Below are positions 10,251 through 22,252 of a DNA stretch of 64,000 bases, piece after piece. This stretch comes from Typha latifolia (lineage: Eukaryota; Streptophyta; Magnoliopsida; Poales; Typhaceae): positions 9,610,001 through 9,674,000 of the forward strand of contig CM034105.1 of assembly GCA_019914945.1 (NCBI GenBank), in the 5' to 3' direction. Each line of letters begins with the position of its first letter. Positions within the stretch are counted from its first letter, which is position 1. Below the pieces are notes generated by a model that did no database searches, was not told the origin of the DNA, and saw only the letters and a list, made by a program, of their open reading frames with translations. The position numbers were made by a program, and so were the translations under genes.

Positions 10251-13200
10251 CACCCCCACGAGGGGGTATCATCTTTATGGCGTTTGTGGTGTGGCCCATA
10301 GTTTGCCTAGAACTCCACCTAACAAGTTATCCTCCCTACCTTTTAATTAATTAAGTGGGATTTCCCTTATAGATCTTGAGAGTTCTGACGAGTGACAACC
10401 TAATTCTCTTGTGCTTTTATGTATTATTAGTTTCTTATCCTGCTCTTGATTCATTTTGTTTGGCTATGGATGTTACTTATAGCTACCTTTGGTTAACATG
10501 ACATGAATGATGATGCAAAGGATAATATTATTTGTTTAGAGGATAAGTTTCTTGATATACAAAAGAAAAAACTAATTGTCATGATTACTGTACATCTTTT
10601 TATGTCTCCCTGACATGATAAATCTTTGAGATAGAAAATATAGAGGATGCCATCCTTTTCCATGGAGTTCGAAATAAAAATAATAATATTTCATTCTTCT
10701 CTTTATGTTTATCTGACTTTATTTAAATTGAATTTTAGGTTAGTTTTCATGATTTGTAGATTAGCTATATCATTTCGATGATTTTCGCTATTAGCATGAG
10801 GAGTTTTACCAATAGTAACTATACCTTTGGCTCGTACCTAGTTAATTATATATGTATAAACTGACATGCACTTGATCATACATCTTGAAATATTAATCCT
10901 CTACCATTCATCATATCATTATCTAAAATTTTATTTTTATATAATTTTACTAGATGAGAGCACTACTGACTTAAAATAAAAATCTATGATATTTAGGTAA
11001 TAGCATAAGCATTTTCCTTTACGTTAGCATTGAGCATGAACCCTAATAATGTACATCATAGAAATTCACTCTTTTTCGCTATTTTCTTTTGAGAGAAAAT
11101 GGTAATTTGACACAAGTTAAAATATATATTAACTAGAAATTATAAAGAGAAGAAAAGGAAGAAAAAAAATCAAGTTTAGATTTTTTTTTTGTTTTGATAG
11201 AATATTTCCTAACTGTGAGAAATTGATTTAATATTTGTTCATAATCAGACCTTCTTTTGTTCTTGCTTCCCGTTGAAACTGTCTGCTATTTTGTTCTCTC
11301 CAAATAGATCACCAAATAATGGCAAAAGGATAGATGAGCCGACCTTATTCCTGAGTTGATTTGAATCTTATGCCATGAGTCCCGTCAGAGGGCATCAACT
11401 GCATGATGTTAAGTTTCCCACTGATAGTAATTCACTCTTTTACACTATTACATTGACATTCAATAATTTAGTACTCCCTTCATACTTTTCATTACTCATG
11501 CCTCGATTGTTTAATTTTAGATGACACAAACTTCGAAAATAACTCCTTATATCAAATATATCAGCATTTAATTTCTTACTCAAGATCTCTCCGCATCTCT
11601 ATCTATCCATATGTATATATATGGCCTCCTTTGTTCGTTAAAGGCTTCTCCCCTTCTTAGTTTAGTGAAGTTTTATGGATTAACAAGAAGAACCCTCTGA
11701 CGGCATGCAGTTTCTAGCAGAAAGAAATAGATCTCACAATTGAGGAGAAGACTGTGCGTGTAGTTTGCTTCTCTGGACTCTATGCACTAATTAAGACGCT
11801 TTTTAATTGCTGTCCATTATTTTCAGTCTCAACATTTCTATCATTAGTAGACATGTGATATAAATTAAACATTTAATTTGCTTTCTATTTCGAGCAGAGA
11901 TTTTCCTCAACTGTAACTGATGATTTTAAACAGTTGTTCCCCCCAATTGCATGAAAAGAAATTAATCAAATGAAGTTTGGTAATACATCAGTATTGTATA
12001 ATCTTGCAGGGAAGCTCTTCCTCGATTTATTGATTTTTATGAATATCAAGCCAAAAGCATAACTTTCGAAGAAGCTAGCCCAACACTAGGAAGATTAATT
12101 GAGTTATATTTCAAATTTGTTATTAAGAATAAGATGGAATAACATCGGCCACATGTCTGTAAGACTATATATATAGACTAATAGAAGATTTAAAACCCTA
12201 ATATAACGAAAAGAATGTACATTTTATCACTAGAATGTTTCAATCTAGACCTATTACTCTTACATAACGTAAACATACGAAAGCATATGGATTCGAATTT
12301 TGAGTTATAGACAAAATATTATAAACTTTCTTAAGACAACAAAATTGTTAATCTAGAAAATTAAGGATGGAATTTGGCCAAAAAAGTCACCCCCTTAAGG
12401 ATGGTTACTATTACTCTTTTTAACTCCATGTTCCTACAAAGTTTTGTCTAATTCTAAGTTACATCAAGCCCTTTTCTATTCTGCCTCAAACATGAACACC
12501 ATCGCTATCAACATCTCCATCTTCAGCATTTAGATATAAAATATAAAAACTATTATTCTCTAATAATTTAAGTTTTTAGATTAGACGGTGAGTTCACAAT
12601 TAATTCCAACATAGTGCAGAAAAAACGAGAGAAAAGAATCTATGGTTTACATGAAATATATCCATTCAGCTCTATTTTAGCTGGAGGATAGAGATTACTC
12701 TATGCTATACGATTAAACTTTGAAGTTTGTATGTGAAATATATTGTTGGAAGAGGGTACACTCTGCTAATTGATGTTATTGAAATGATTTTTCATAAAAT
12801 TTCTTTTATAAAGAAGAATAAAACTGCAAGATATATATATTTTATATATCAAAGGGAACCGAGGTATGTCCAGTAAGTAGTTGTAACAAGTTTAATTTGA
12901 GTTTATATACACCTGGATATTCTTTAAAGATTTATGGGTATATGAGAATGTTGAATAATATTGTTGACTTATAGGATTTCCTATGTGACAAGAGTAAGAG
13001 TGTAACAAATAAGATGATAGCGGTTATTACTTAGGGTAAGAAGAAACACAAGAGAAGATAGTGGTTGTTAGTTACATTAGATATGCAGTTATAACCTCCA
13101 AGTAGGAAATCCTAAATTAATTATTGCGTTCCAAGATACCCAATCACACATCATTTTCCTTCTTTTAAATAACTTGTAACTTACGCAAGATCCATAAAGT

Positions 13201-14704
13201 TCACGTCAAAATTCTTAAAGCCAAAAGTTGGCATAATCCAACTTGTTTTGGAAACAATTAACTGCATGTAAAACCATTTGAAATCAACTTTAAAGTTGAC
13301 ACGTTTCATTACTCACATATAATCATCATCATGTCTGAACTTTAAACCCGCAAACTCGAGTGGTGCTAGAGAACACATTATCCAGTGATCAAAAAGATAT
13401 ATTTCTTCTATCATCCTTTATTACTCGCAATCTCTTAGATGGTAATGCGCACAACAATGCAAATGAGAAATGAGAAGATATCTTTGGGGCTCCTCTTTTA
13501 ATCCATACTCTTTTTCTTCTTCTTTTTTTTTTCAAGTATAAAGAGGTAAGAACTTGGCTGTGAATCTACAAGCAAGTAAAAGATAAATCCATGCAATATT
13601 ACTTGCTTCCGCTACTACAAAAGAGTAGATAAATGCACATAAGATCTCAAGGGTTGCTTTTAGGTCTAATTGGTAGGTGAAATAGCGATGCATGAGCTAT
13701 AGCAAAAAGATAAGGCTCAAAAGGCCCATGATAAGGATGCCAAGGATGAAGTGACATGGTAGGTGATATGGCTAGATTGATCATTAGTATTAATCATAAG
13801 AAATAACTCATTAAATGTCGTGATCAATTGCAATAACATATTTTTTAGGCCATTATTTAACAATAAGATATGTATGGAGATAGATATTAACTAGACAGTA
13901 TTATAGAAGATCAAGGTTTGTAGAGAGATATGAAACACCCAAGAGTCTAGATTATGATGAAAATATACTTAATTTAATCTTAGATATTTGGTTTTGTTTT
14001 TGAGAAAAGCCGAGAGTTCAAAGGATACTTATCATTTCAATCAATCATGATGATCATGATTTGATCTGACGGGACTTGATCTTCTATTACACCCAGCTTT
14101 TAAACAATTTGAAGGTCAAGTTGGATGGATTTGAATTAAACTGTAAGCCATCTCTTGGTGAGTTGATAAGTTAGAATTTTTTTATATTCTTTCTTCTCCC
14201 TCTTCTATTATGTAGTCGGGTAATTGGATAGATTTTTCGATTCGTCCTCGTTGAGAAGATCCTATTAATCTTCCATCAAGCAGTGTACACTGGTGAAGAT
14301 CCTTCACTTGTATGAAATACTATACATGCAGTTGAGGATGCACGAGATTGGACTCATTCTACACAAAAGTTATCACAGAGAAAGGATGTAGTGCTTGCAA
14401 CTATAGAAGTACATAATCTATTACTACTTCTAGTAATGTAACCTAGGATGATTTTGTTGTAAGATGGAGCTAGGCATGTAATATATGCCGACTATCTAGC
14501 AGAAAAGAATAACTAAATCATATGTAAATAATGAGGATTAAGGACTTGGCAAATATTAGGGGCATAAATACCATTATACATGTTACCGATAATAATCTAA
14601 TTTAATAAGCCACAAAATCCAATCCAATAACATTAATAAAATAAAAGTAGTAAACTTACAAATTATAGAATTTAATATTCTATATTAGTCGAGTCCATGT
14701 TGTT
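10251..14704. other. AT-rich intergenic DNA, no gene seen
   Basis: Four and a half kilobases without a recognisable reading frame, RNA gene or LTR. It holds homopolymer runs (for example T-rich 11180-11200 and 13500-13530), TA-rich patches and many short stop-rich frames. It may be ordinary non-coding host DNA or very old transposon remains; no motif allowed a call. Confidence 0.4.
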
Positions 14705-15288
14705 GTTGAGAAAATTGTGCATCTATCACCTCCTTGTACCTCTAAGTCTGATGCTTTGGTTTGGAAGCTCACACCGACAGGACAATTTACTTCTAGCTCT
14801 CCATATTGACTCGTTGCAGACTGGTCTTGGAATTCTTCTACTTCTTTCTTGAATCTTAAGGCTATGTGAAAGGCACTTTGGAAGACTAAACTCACCCCTC
14901 CTCAAGTTATAGTTTGTCTTTGTATGGTGATGCTTGACAAATGAACTACCTACCAATGAAGCTTTGCATGCGCGCTGGAGGGATGTGAACGCTGATTGTA
15001 CAAGATGCTCTACCGAACCTAAATATGTTCTTTATATACTCTTCGAATATCCTTATGTCAAAATTACATGGTTTGGTTTGGGGTTTAGATGGCCTTCTTA
15101 TCCTTGTCTTATTAGTTGGTTAATCGAGGTGCTTAATCATGTTGATATGGAAGCTCTCCCTTCTTTGCTTATCTCAATGTGGTGCATTTGGAAAGAACAG
15201 AATTACATTTGTTTCAAGGGTGAGATTACTACACTTGAAGAGCTTGTTTTGAAGACTAATAGATCCATCGCTACCTTTTCTACTCCTC
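14705..15288 (+). pseudogene. LINE ORF2 fragment: zinc-binding reverse-transcriptase domain (zf-RVT)
   Basis: Degenerate 3' part of a plant LINE. Read with several frame changes it shows SDALVWKLTPTGQFTSSS (about 14745-14800), then WKTKLTPPQVIVCL (about 14880-14920) and LPTNEALHARW followed by a C-x2-C pair (DCTRCSTEP, 14940-15030), then an F-P-W-rich tail. This is the order of the zf-RVT domain that follows the reverse transcriptase in plant L1-type elements. A TGG codon near 14920 is TGA. No RT core lies upstream, so the element was 5'-truncated, as LINEs often are. It is cut at 15288 by C3 and resumes at 29910. Confidence 0.7.
15284..15288. other. C3 target site duplication, left copy (TCCTC)
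   Basis: TCCTC lies directly before the C3 5' LTR, and the same five bases follow its 3' LTR at 29910-29914. Five bases is the usual duplication size for LTR retrotransposons. Confidence 0.85.
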
Positions 15289-15440
15289 TGTTAGGTTTTT
15301 AATTATTGGCAATTGTGTACAAAATATTCTAAGTGTATTTTTATATGGATATGAGCTTTATACAAGTCTAGAATATCTCTGGTTTGAAGAATTGCAAAAT
15401 TCTTGGAAAAAACCTGTTGAGTTCACACCGCGTTCATAAA

Positions 15441-15722
15441 TGCGTTCGAACGCGGGTACTTGCGTTCACACAGACCGAGAGCTGCATTCACAAATGTGTT
15501 CGAACGCGGGTACTGCGTTCACACATACCGAGAGCTGCGTTCACAAACACGTTCGAACGCGGGTACTACGTTCAAACAGACCGAGAGCTGCGTTCACAAA
15601 CGCGTTCGAATGCAACCTGAAGAATTCAAGTTGTTGCGTTCGAACGCACTCGGGCCCGTTTGAATGCACCTGAGATCAAGTCATGCCCGTTCGAATGCAC
15701 TCGGGCCGCGTTCGAACGCACC
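15441..15722. repeat. TTCGAA palindrome array (C3 5' LTR)
   Basis: Seven TTCGAA cores. Four are spaced 54, 53 and 53 bp apart within a tandem repeat containing CAGACCGAGAGCTGCGTTC; the rest (about 15636-15720) form a looser cluster ending in GCGTTCGAACGCACC. It lies upstream of the TATA box at 15794. This is the reverse complement of the C1 array with one unit fewer. Confidence 0.9.
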
Positions 15723-15793
15723 AACGAAGTTTGAAAATATTGGATTCTCATGAGTTCGGATAAGACTTGGATTTGGCTCTATCTTGGAGATCA

Positions 15794-15802
15794 TATATAA
15801 GG
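15794..15802 (+). promoter_or_regulatory. C3 5' LTR TATA box
   Basis: TATATAAGG, about 70 bp downstream of the palindrome array; identical in position and sequence to the C1 LTR box and to the C3 3' LTR (about 29435). Confidence 0.6.
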
Positions 15803-16278
15803 ATTGTGATGCCCTATCTCTAGGGTGGTTGAAGAAGCATTATTGAAGGAGACTTCTTGAGGCTACATCAGTTCTTCAACTAACAAGGTTCCGCTCATCT
15901 ACAAAAGTTAATCTTTCGTCTTAAGGGCTATCTAGACGAAAGATCAATCTCGAGGGCTACTTAGGTTGGACTTCAATCAGGAAAAACAGTGAATCATGGG
16001 TTCTAGCGAGCAAGACTGAGAGGAACAAAGTCGTTTGGATCGACGGGTTGTTTTGTTAGTCAGTCTTGTAACTGTTACTATTCTAGTGATTAGTTTTGAT
16101 CCGAGTTTGGATCCGTGGTATTTTTTTCCCGTTTGGGTTTTTCCACGTTAAAATCTTGGCGTTCATCTCTGCTTTCATTCTTAATATTTCTACAGACTTT
16201 TACTTAAGCGAACGAGTGATATCATTGCCTAATATTTAGATACATATTTGTGAGCGGGTTCTCTCATCCTTTGAGAGA

Positions 16279-16283
16279 GATCA
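16279..16283. other. C2 target site duplication, left copy (GATCA)
   Basis: GATCA directly precedes the C2 end at 16284 and is repeated at 19701-19705 on the other side. Removing C2 and one copy restores the Sirevirus leader (GAGAGAGATCAGATAGGC) seen next to the C1 gag. Confidence 0.85.
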
Positions 16284-16930
16284 TGAAAAACCCCTAGACA
16301 CAAGTATGTATCTAAATACTAGGCAATGATATCACTCGTTCGCTTAAGTAAAAGTCCGTAGAAATATTAAGAACGAAAGCAAGGATGAACGCCAAGATTT
16401 TAACGTGGAAAAACCCAAACGGGAAAAAACCACAGATCCAAACTCGGATTAAAACCAATCACTAGAATAGTAGCAGTTAAAAGACTGACTCACAAAACAA
16501 CCCGTCGATCCAAACGACTTTGTTCCTCTCAGTCTTGCTTGCTAGAATAGTAGCAGTTACATGACTTGATCTCAGGTGCGTTTGAACGGGCCCGAGTGCG
16601 TTCGAACATGACAACTTGAATTCTTCAGGTTGCGATCGAACGCGTTTGTGAACACAGCTCTCAGTCTATGTGAATGCAAGTACCCACGTTCGAACGCGTT
16701 TATGAACGCACCGCGTTCGAACGCGTTTATGAACGCACCGCGTTCGAACGCGTTTATGAACGCACCGCGTTCGAACGCGTTTGTGAACGCGGTGTGAACT
16801 CAACAGCTTTTCTCCAATAATTTTGCAATTCTTCAAACTAGAGATATTCTAGACTTGTATAAAGCTCATATACATGTAAAAATACACTTAGAATATTTGT
16901 ACACAATTGCCAATAATTAAAAACCTAACA
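16284..16930 (-). repeat. C2 3' LTR
   Basis: About 647 bp, from TGTTAGGTTTTTAATTATTG (right end, 16930) to TTTTTCA (left end, 16284). Compared with the C1 LTR, a block containing the TATA box and downstream part is missing near 16550-16560. The palindrome array is kept and carries its own 27 bp tandem repeat. The polypurine tract lies immediately to the right. Confidence 0.85.
16578..16795. repeat. TTCGAA palindrome array with 27 bp tandem repeat (C2 3' LTR)
   Basis: TTCGAA cores at 16689, 16716, 16743 and 16770 are exactly 27 bp apart in a repeat built of CGCGTTCGAACGCGTTTATG plus AACGCAC. One further exact core and several one-base variants lie at 16578-16635. The period is about half of the 53 bp period in C1 and C3. 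Confidence 0.9.
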
Positions 16931-17289
16931 ATCTCCCCCTTTGGCAATTTGTGACAAAACAACTAGTTTACATGATATTACAAAGAATTCAAAATGAGCA
17001 TTCAACAAGTCTAGTACTTTTAGCACATCAATCCCTGCAAATAAAAATATACCAAACCAAGATCAAGTGAAAATAACTTGAAATGAATAACAATCCAAAC
17101 ACAAATTATCAAGTAAGCAGTTCACAAGTACTCAAGCAAACAAAGTTCACAAGTATTCACGCAAAGGTATTTAAGCAGTAAACAGAACCTAGTAAACTCC
17201 CCCTATGCCATTACTCCCCCTACACTAGTAAACTCCTAAACTCCAAACACACGTCTAAACTCATACTCACTCTCCTTCTTTTTGACACA
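16931..17289 (-). other. C2 polypurine tracts and 3' non-coding region
   Basis: On the minus strand an A/G-rich tract (AAAGGGGGAGAT) ends directly at the 3' LTR, as expected for the plus-strand primer. At least two more GGGGGAG tracts lie at 17200-17222. Repeated polypurine tracts upstream of the 3' LTR are a reported Sirevirus trait. No gene is present here. Confidence 0.7.
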
Positions 17290-18343
17290 AATGCCAAAGA
17301 CTAGGAACTCGGAGGGAACTGACGATGAAGAATCGACAAGACAGAGTTGAGAACGGTCCCCTGACGTGCTTGCTCAGCTCATAAATCATTCACTACCGAA
17401 TGAAGGTCCTGCACCTGAGTGCTAAGCTGATCGAAACGGTCAGAGAATGGTGGTAACTCCCCCTCAGTGTGAGATGAGTTATCGTCCGAAATGTCATTAG
17501 AAATATCGAGGTGTGAGGAACGTCCAGCAGCGAAAGAGGACGACTTGAGAGGAGACGACTGATCATGAGCTTGACTCCGGTTAAGAGTAATCCAATCCAA
17601 TGGTTTTTGCAAAGTAAGAGAAGGTTCCGAGGCATCCACGCGCACCCCACTTTGAGTTCACAAATTTGTAATAAATATGCCAAACGGCAACCCTTCACGG
17701 AGCGCTTCTTTCTATGCAGCTGTTAGAATGGAATCGTAGATCACCGCAGCCAAATCAATAGAAACTCCCGACAACATCGCATGAAGAAGGAAGGCACGAT
17801 CAGGACTAATTCTAGAATGGCGAGTCTTGGGGGTGACGTTGTACAAACAAAGCAGATGAAGCATGCAAGCCACTAATGTCAGTTTCGCATGAGGCATCAT
17901 ATTGCCCTTCCAACGTTCCCCTTTGATTAACATAGTACCACAAATTCATTGACATCAGGGAGTGGAGCAGACGACGGATACTGGAACTCACCATCAGGAA
18001 GTTGGAGTTCTGCACAAATAACATCGGAGTGAAACCCCACGGACAGTAGAACTTATACATCGTTCTAAAACCGTGGCATTATTAAAAAATTCCCTAACCA
18101 CTTCCACATATGCAGTCCCGCTCATCCGACACACGGATAACCATCCTCGCTCAGTAAAGATCTGTTCAATCCCCATGGCAGAAAAATCAGAAATGACCAC
18201 AGGCCGTTCACAAATAACAGGTCGAGTGTCAAAATTATGTTTGTAATGCCCCGCAGCTGTAGATGTAGAAAACTTGAGAACCGAAGTAGGTGAGGAAGGC
18301 GGCCTAGGTTTCTTGGAAACTACAGCTTTTCTAGGCATTCTTG
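17290..18343 (-). pseudogene. C2 extra 3' ORF (ORF3), broken
   Basis: Same protein as C3 27572-28691. From the MPRK start near 18340 it reads through KKPRPPSSPTS, CERPVVISDF and FTERGWLSVCRMSGT without the stop seen in C3, then changes frame. The middle part shows KGERWKGNMMPHAKLT and LHLLCLYNVTPKT, followed by FLLHAMLSGVSIDLAAVIYD, and the tail has an acidic serine-rich stretch and a coiled coil (RFDQLSTQVQDLHSVVNDL) ending in a stop near 17380. The middle resembles the domain catalogued as 'putative plant transposon protein'. No membrane segment is visible, so an envelope role is not supported. Function unknown. Confidence 0.6.
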
Positions 18344-19256
18344 AGTTATGTGTCCAAAACCAGAACATTCAAAACATCAAACTTTATTCTCAGAATTCTT
18401 ATTTTTCTATTTGACACTGTTGTTCCTCACACCTGTATTCGAACTCACAGTATTCTTCTTTTTCACAAAGACTTTGCTTTTCTCAAATTTTTCAGCATTC
18501 AACTTGTTTGGCTTCCGAAAGAATTTATTAAACTTTTTGACGAACATGGCCAACATCTCAACATCTAAATCACCTTCATCATCAGACTCCTCTATATTTT
18601 GTTCAACTATGGATAGGGCAATCCCTTTGGACTTCCTCGGTCTCGAAAGGTTGGACTCAAATGTTTGTAGATTTCCTACCAATTGTTCAACTTTTATAGA
18701 ATCGATGTCCTTACTTTCCTCAATAGCTGTAACTTTTGCCTGAAACCTTTCTAGAAGAGACCTAGAAATCTTACGGACAATTCTGTTTTCAGAAATTTTC
18801 TCTCCTAGGTTGAAACTGGAGTTGACTATATCACTCAGCTTTGCATAGAACTCATCAAATGTCTCATTCTCCTCCATATGTAGAGTTTCAAAACTCGTAG
18901 TCAATCTCTGAAGTTTCGAAAGTTTTACAGCCATAGTTCCTTCGTGAGTAGTTTCTAAGATCGTCCAAGCTTCTTCTAAATTCTTCCGAGGAAACACAAC
19001 TAAAAATTACATTTATTGCCTTGCTATTCGATCCAACTTTTTCATAATCTGTCCTATCCCATGACTCTATCAGTTTTTCAGCAAGTTTATCATCCACCAT
19101 GTACATTGGTGGACTCTAATCGTTCACAACGGCAAACCATACTCGTTCATCTATAGACTTCAAGTAAGCTCTCATCCTAGCTTTCCAATATCCATAATTT
19201 CATCCATCTAGGATAGGAGGTCTAATAGATGATGGTCCATCTCTATGAAAATCCAT
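18344..19256 (-). pseudogene. C2 Copia gag, truncated and fused to ORF3
   Basis: UBN2-type gag from the ATG at 19256 (MDFHRDGPSS-like). It has frame breaks near 19010-19020; the longest open part is 18407-18997, with LQRLTTSFETLHMEENETF and FDEFYAKLSDIVNSS. It ends inside the zinc knuckle (CFGFGH region), where the sequence joins the start of ORF3. The two parental sequences share AAGAATGCC at this point. Pol and the coiled-coil tail are lost. Confidence 0.75.
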
Positions 19257-19291
19257 GCCTATCTGTGCTCTCTCAAAGGGTGAGAGAATCT

Positions 19292-19304
19292 GCTCTCATA
19301 CCAA
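19292..19304 (-). other. C2 primer binding site (Met tRNA), one change
   Basis: Minus-strand TGGTATGAGAGCA next to the LTR end; one base differs from the canonical TGGTATCAGAGC. Confidence 0.7.
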
Positions 19305-19305
19305 T

Positions 19306-19700
19306 TGAAAAACTCCTAGACACAAGTATGTAGCTACATACTAGGCAATGATATTACTCGTTTGCTTAAGTAAAAGTCCGTAGAAATATTAAGAACGAAA
19401 GCAGAGATGAACGCCAAGATTTTAATGTGGAAAAACCCAAACGGAAAAAAAGCACGGATCCAAACTTGGATCAAAACCAATCACTAGAATTGTAATAGTT
19501 ATAAAACTGACTCACAAAACAACCCGTCGATTCAAACGACTTTGTTCCTCTTAGTCTTGCTCGCTAGAACCCACGATTCACTTGTATAATTTTGCAATTC
19601 TTCAAACTAGAGATATTCTAGACTTGTATAAAGCTCATATACATGTAAAAATATACTTAGAATATTTTGTACACAATTACCAATAATTAAAAACCTAACA
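19306..19700 (-). repeat. C2 5' LTR, internally deleted
   Basis: Only about 395 bp: both ends match the other Sirevirus LTRs, but the centre, including the TATA box and the entire palindrome array, is missing (junction near 19580, CACGATTCACTTGTATAA). Without a TATA box it is unlikely to drive transcription. Confidence 0.8.
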
Positions 19701-21126
19701 GATCAGATAGGCATGAATTTTCATAGAGATGGACTATCATCTATTAGACCTCCTATCCTAAATGGATGAAATTATGGATATTGGAAAGTTAGGATGAGAG
19801 CTTACTTGAAGTCTATAGATGAACAAGTATGGTTTGCCGTTGTGAAAGGTTGGAGTCCACCAATGTACATGGTGGATGATAAACTTGTTGATAAACCGAT
19901 AGAGTTATGAGATAGGTCAGATTATGAAAAAGTTGGATGGAATAATTTTTAGTTGTGTTTCCTCGGAAGAATTTAGAAGAATTTATACTTGTGAGATATC
20001 AAAATAAGCTTGGATGATCTTAGAAACTACTCACGAAGGAACTATGGCTGTAAAATTTTCTAAACTTCAAAGGTTGACTACTAGTTTTAAAACTCTACGT
20101 ATGGAGGAGAATGAGACATTTGATGAGTTCTATGCAAAGCTGAGTGATATAGTCAACTCCAGTTTCAACCTAGGAGAGAAAATTCCTGAAAACAGAATTG
20201 TCCGTAAAATCCTTAGATCTCTTCCAGAGAGGTTTCAAGCGAAAGTTACAGCTATTAAGGAAAGTAAGGACATCGATTCTATGAAAGTTGAACAATTGGT
20301 AGGAAATCTACAAACATTTGAGTCCAGTCTTTCAAAACCAAGAAAGTCCAAAGTAATTGCCCTATCCATAGTTGAACAAAATATAGAGGAGTCTGATGAT
20401 GAAGGTGATTTAGATGTTGAAATGTTGGCCATATTTGTCAAAAAGTTTAATAAATTCTTTCGGAAGTCAAACAAGTTGAATGCTGAAAAACTTGAGAAAA
20501 GCAAAGGCTTTGTGAAAAAGAAGAATACTACGAGTTCGAATACAGGTGTGAGCAACAACAGTATTAAACAGAAAAATAAGAATTCTGAGAATAAAGTTCA
20601 ATGTTTTGAATGTTCTAGTTTTGGACACATAGCACAAGAATGCCCTAATCTCCTTAAGAAGAAGGGTAAAGCTATGAAAGTTACTTGGGATGACTCAGAT
20701 GAATCTGATGATGATTCTGGAAAAGATGAAGAAAACTTTGTAGCTTTTGCCTCTTCTCTACTTAATATTGATTCTGTTGTTGATACTGAGGAAGATGAAT
20801 CTGAAATTCAAAAGGAATATAATGACCTGTATCTAGAGTCGTTTAAACTCAAGAAAAATAATCTTAGACTACTTCAACGACTCAAGATAATCGAACTAGA
20901 AAGAATTCAATTTGAGGAGAAGTACAAATTGGAACTTGAACATGTCAAAGACCTTTCTGAACAACTTGACAATGCAAAAAATAAAATGAAGGCTGATGAA
21001 ATTAAACTAGAGCGACTGAATAAGGAAGTGACATTTCTAAAAGGGAAGAACAAACTAAAGTCTCAGATCTCTAGAAAAGATAGGTATGGTGTTGGATACA
21101 CTAGTGATTCAAATAATAATAAATAA
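19701..21126 (+). pseudogene. C3 Copia gag
   Basis: The leader (GATCAGATAGGC) resumes after C2, with the gag ATG at 19712. The first 100 codons contain stops (for example at N-G-stop-N and I-E-L-stop) and a deletion near 19935; from 20014 the frame stays open to 21126 (370 codons). Domains: UBN2-type gag (LQRLTTSFKTLRMEENETF, FDEFYAKLSDIV), basic linker, an intact CCHC knuckle CFECSSFGHIAQEC (about 20600-20643), an acidic stretch (DDSDESDDDSGKDEEN) and a long charged coiled coil (about residues 265-350). This is the best gag copy in the window and shows what C1 and C2 have lost. Confidence 0.8.
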
Positions 21127-22248
21127 AATTGTCTTCGTTTCTGCAGGTATACAAAAAAAAAATATCTGAAGTCATCAACCGCATTTACTAAGCAATCCTG
21201 GATGAATGCTTCTAAACTGAAGGTGAATCTACAAACTGGTGAATCATCAACGGCACCAAAGGTAAACTTTAGTCACACTCTTCGACAAAAGGTGAGTAGA
21301 AAAGGGTTTGTTCCGACATGCTATCATTGCGGCATTCTAGGGCATATTCAACCTCATTGAAATTTTTTCCAAAAACCTAGAACTGCTTTTATTTATGGGA
21401 TGAAAACAAAGGCCATATGAGTCAAGCAAAGTGATTTGAAATGTTATGTTGTGCATACAGCCTTGAAAGCTTTAAATTCTGATTTGTGGTATTTAGATAG
21501 TGGCTGTTCAAGACATATGTCGGGTGACAAGTCGTTATTTTCTAATCTTGACAAATATGAAGGGGGAGTTGTGACATTCGGAGATGGTAATTCATCTAAG
21601 GTAATAAGTAAAGGAAAAGTAAGTTCTCCGGGGGTTCCTATTCTTGAAAATGTTCTTTATGTTAAGGGCTTGAAATCAAATCTTCTGAGCATCAGTCAAT
21701 TTTGTGGTGAAGATTATGAGGTAAAATTCTCCAAAAATGATTGTACTATTCTAGATCATGGTGGTAATGTTATATGTTATGGATCTAGAACATCTAATAA
21801 TTGCTATGTTGTTGGAACGTCACATAAACTGAAATGTAACAGTGCCTCTTTCGACATTGCAGATCTTTGGCATCAACGTCTTAGACAAGTGAATCACAAG
21901 GAATTATTTACTCTGTCTAAACAAGAAGTGGTAAGAGGAATACCTAAGATGAAAGAAATGTCAAAAAGAGTGTGCGGTTCGTGTCAAATTGGAAAACAAA
22001 TTCGGAGCTCACATAAGAAGGTAAATGCAGCTACCATCGACCGTGTGCTTCAATTAGTTCACCTGGACTTGATGGGTCCAACAAAAACGGAAAGTCTTGG
22101 AGGTAAACGCTATATATTCTTAATGGTCGATGATTGCTCCAGATATACTTGGGTTGCCTTTCTACGTGAGAAGTCTGAAACCTTTGAAGTTTTTAAATTA
22201 CTATGCTTAAAATTGCAGAATGAAAAATCTACAACCCTAGTTAGGATT
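21127..22248 (+). pseudogene. C3 second knuckle, protease and integrase N-part
   Basis: After the gag stop a second CCHC knuckle follows (TCYHCGILGHIQPH, about 21318-21360), with a stop codon where the last Cys should be. From 21436 the frame is open: protease WYLDSGCSRHMSGD with the D-S-G active site, then the gag-pre-integrase region (LWHQRLRQVNH and CGSCQIGKQ zinc ligands) and the integrase core start (HLDLMGPTKTES and MVDDCSRYTWVAF). The third catalytic residue is missing because the sequence switches to Gypsy G1b at about 22248-22253. The wording is typical of Sireviruses. Non-functional. Confidence 0.85.
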
Positions 22249-22252
22249 CATT

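Larger units (their letters stand above)
15289..16252 (+). repeat. C3 5' LTR (Sirevirus), lacking its last bases
   Basis: Starts TGTTAGGTTTTTAATTATTG and matches the C3 3' LTR with scattered changes. It has four palindrome-repeat units (TTCGAA at 15445, 15499, 15552, 15605), where the 3' LTR has three. At its end it runs from ...TACATATTTGTG directly into the leader (AGCGGGTTCTCTC), so the terminal ~16 bp of the LTR and the core of the primer site are missing. Confidence 0.85.
16284..19700 (-). mobile_element. Sirevirus-type Copia element C2, internally deleted, inserted in the C3 leader
   Basis: A 3.4 kb minus-strand element with both LTRs and GATCA duplications: 5' LTR (19306-19700), primer site, gag up to its zinc knuckle, then directly the extra 3' ORF, polypurine tracts and 3' LTR (16284-16930). 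Protease, integrase, RT and RNase H are absent. Because the duplications are intact, it either inserted in this shortened form or lost pol afterwards. The same family as its host C3, in inverted orientation. Confidence 0.9.

Noticed and set aside
18330..18360. C2 as a reverse-transcribed spliced RNA
   Set aside because: No GT donor at the gag breakpoint and six bases upstream of the acceptor AG are retained, so microhomology fits better.
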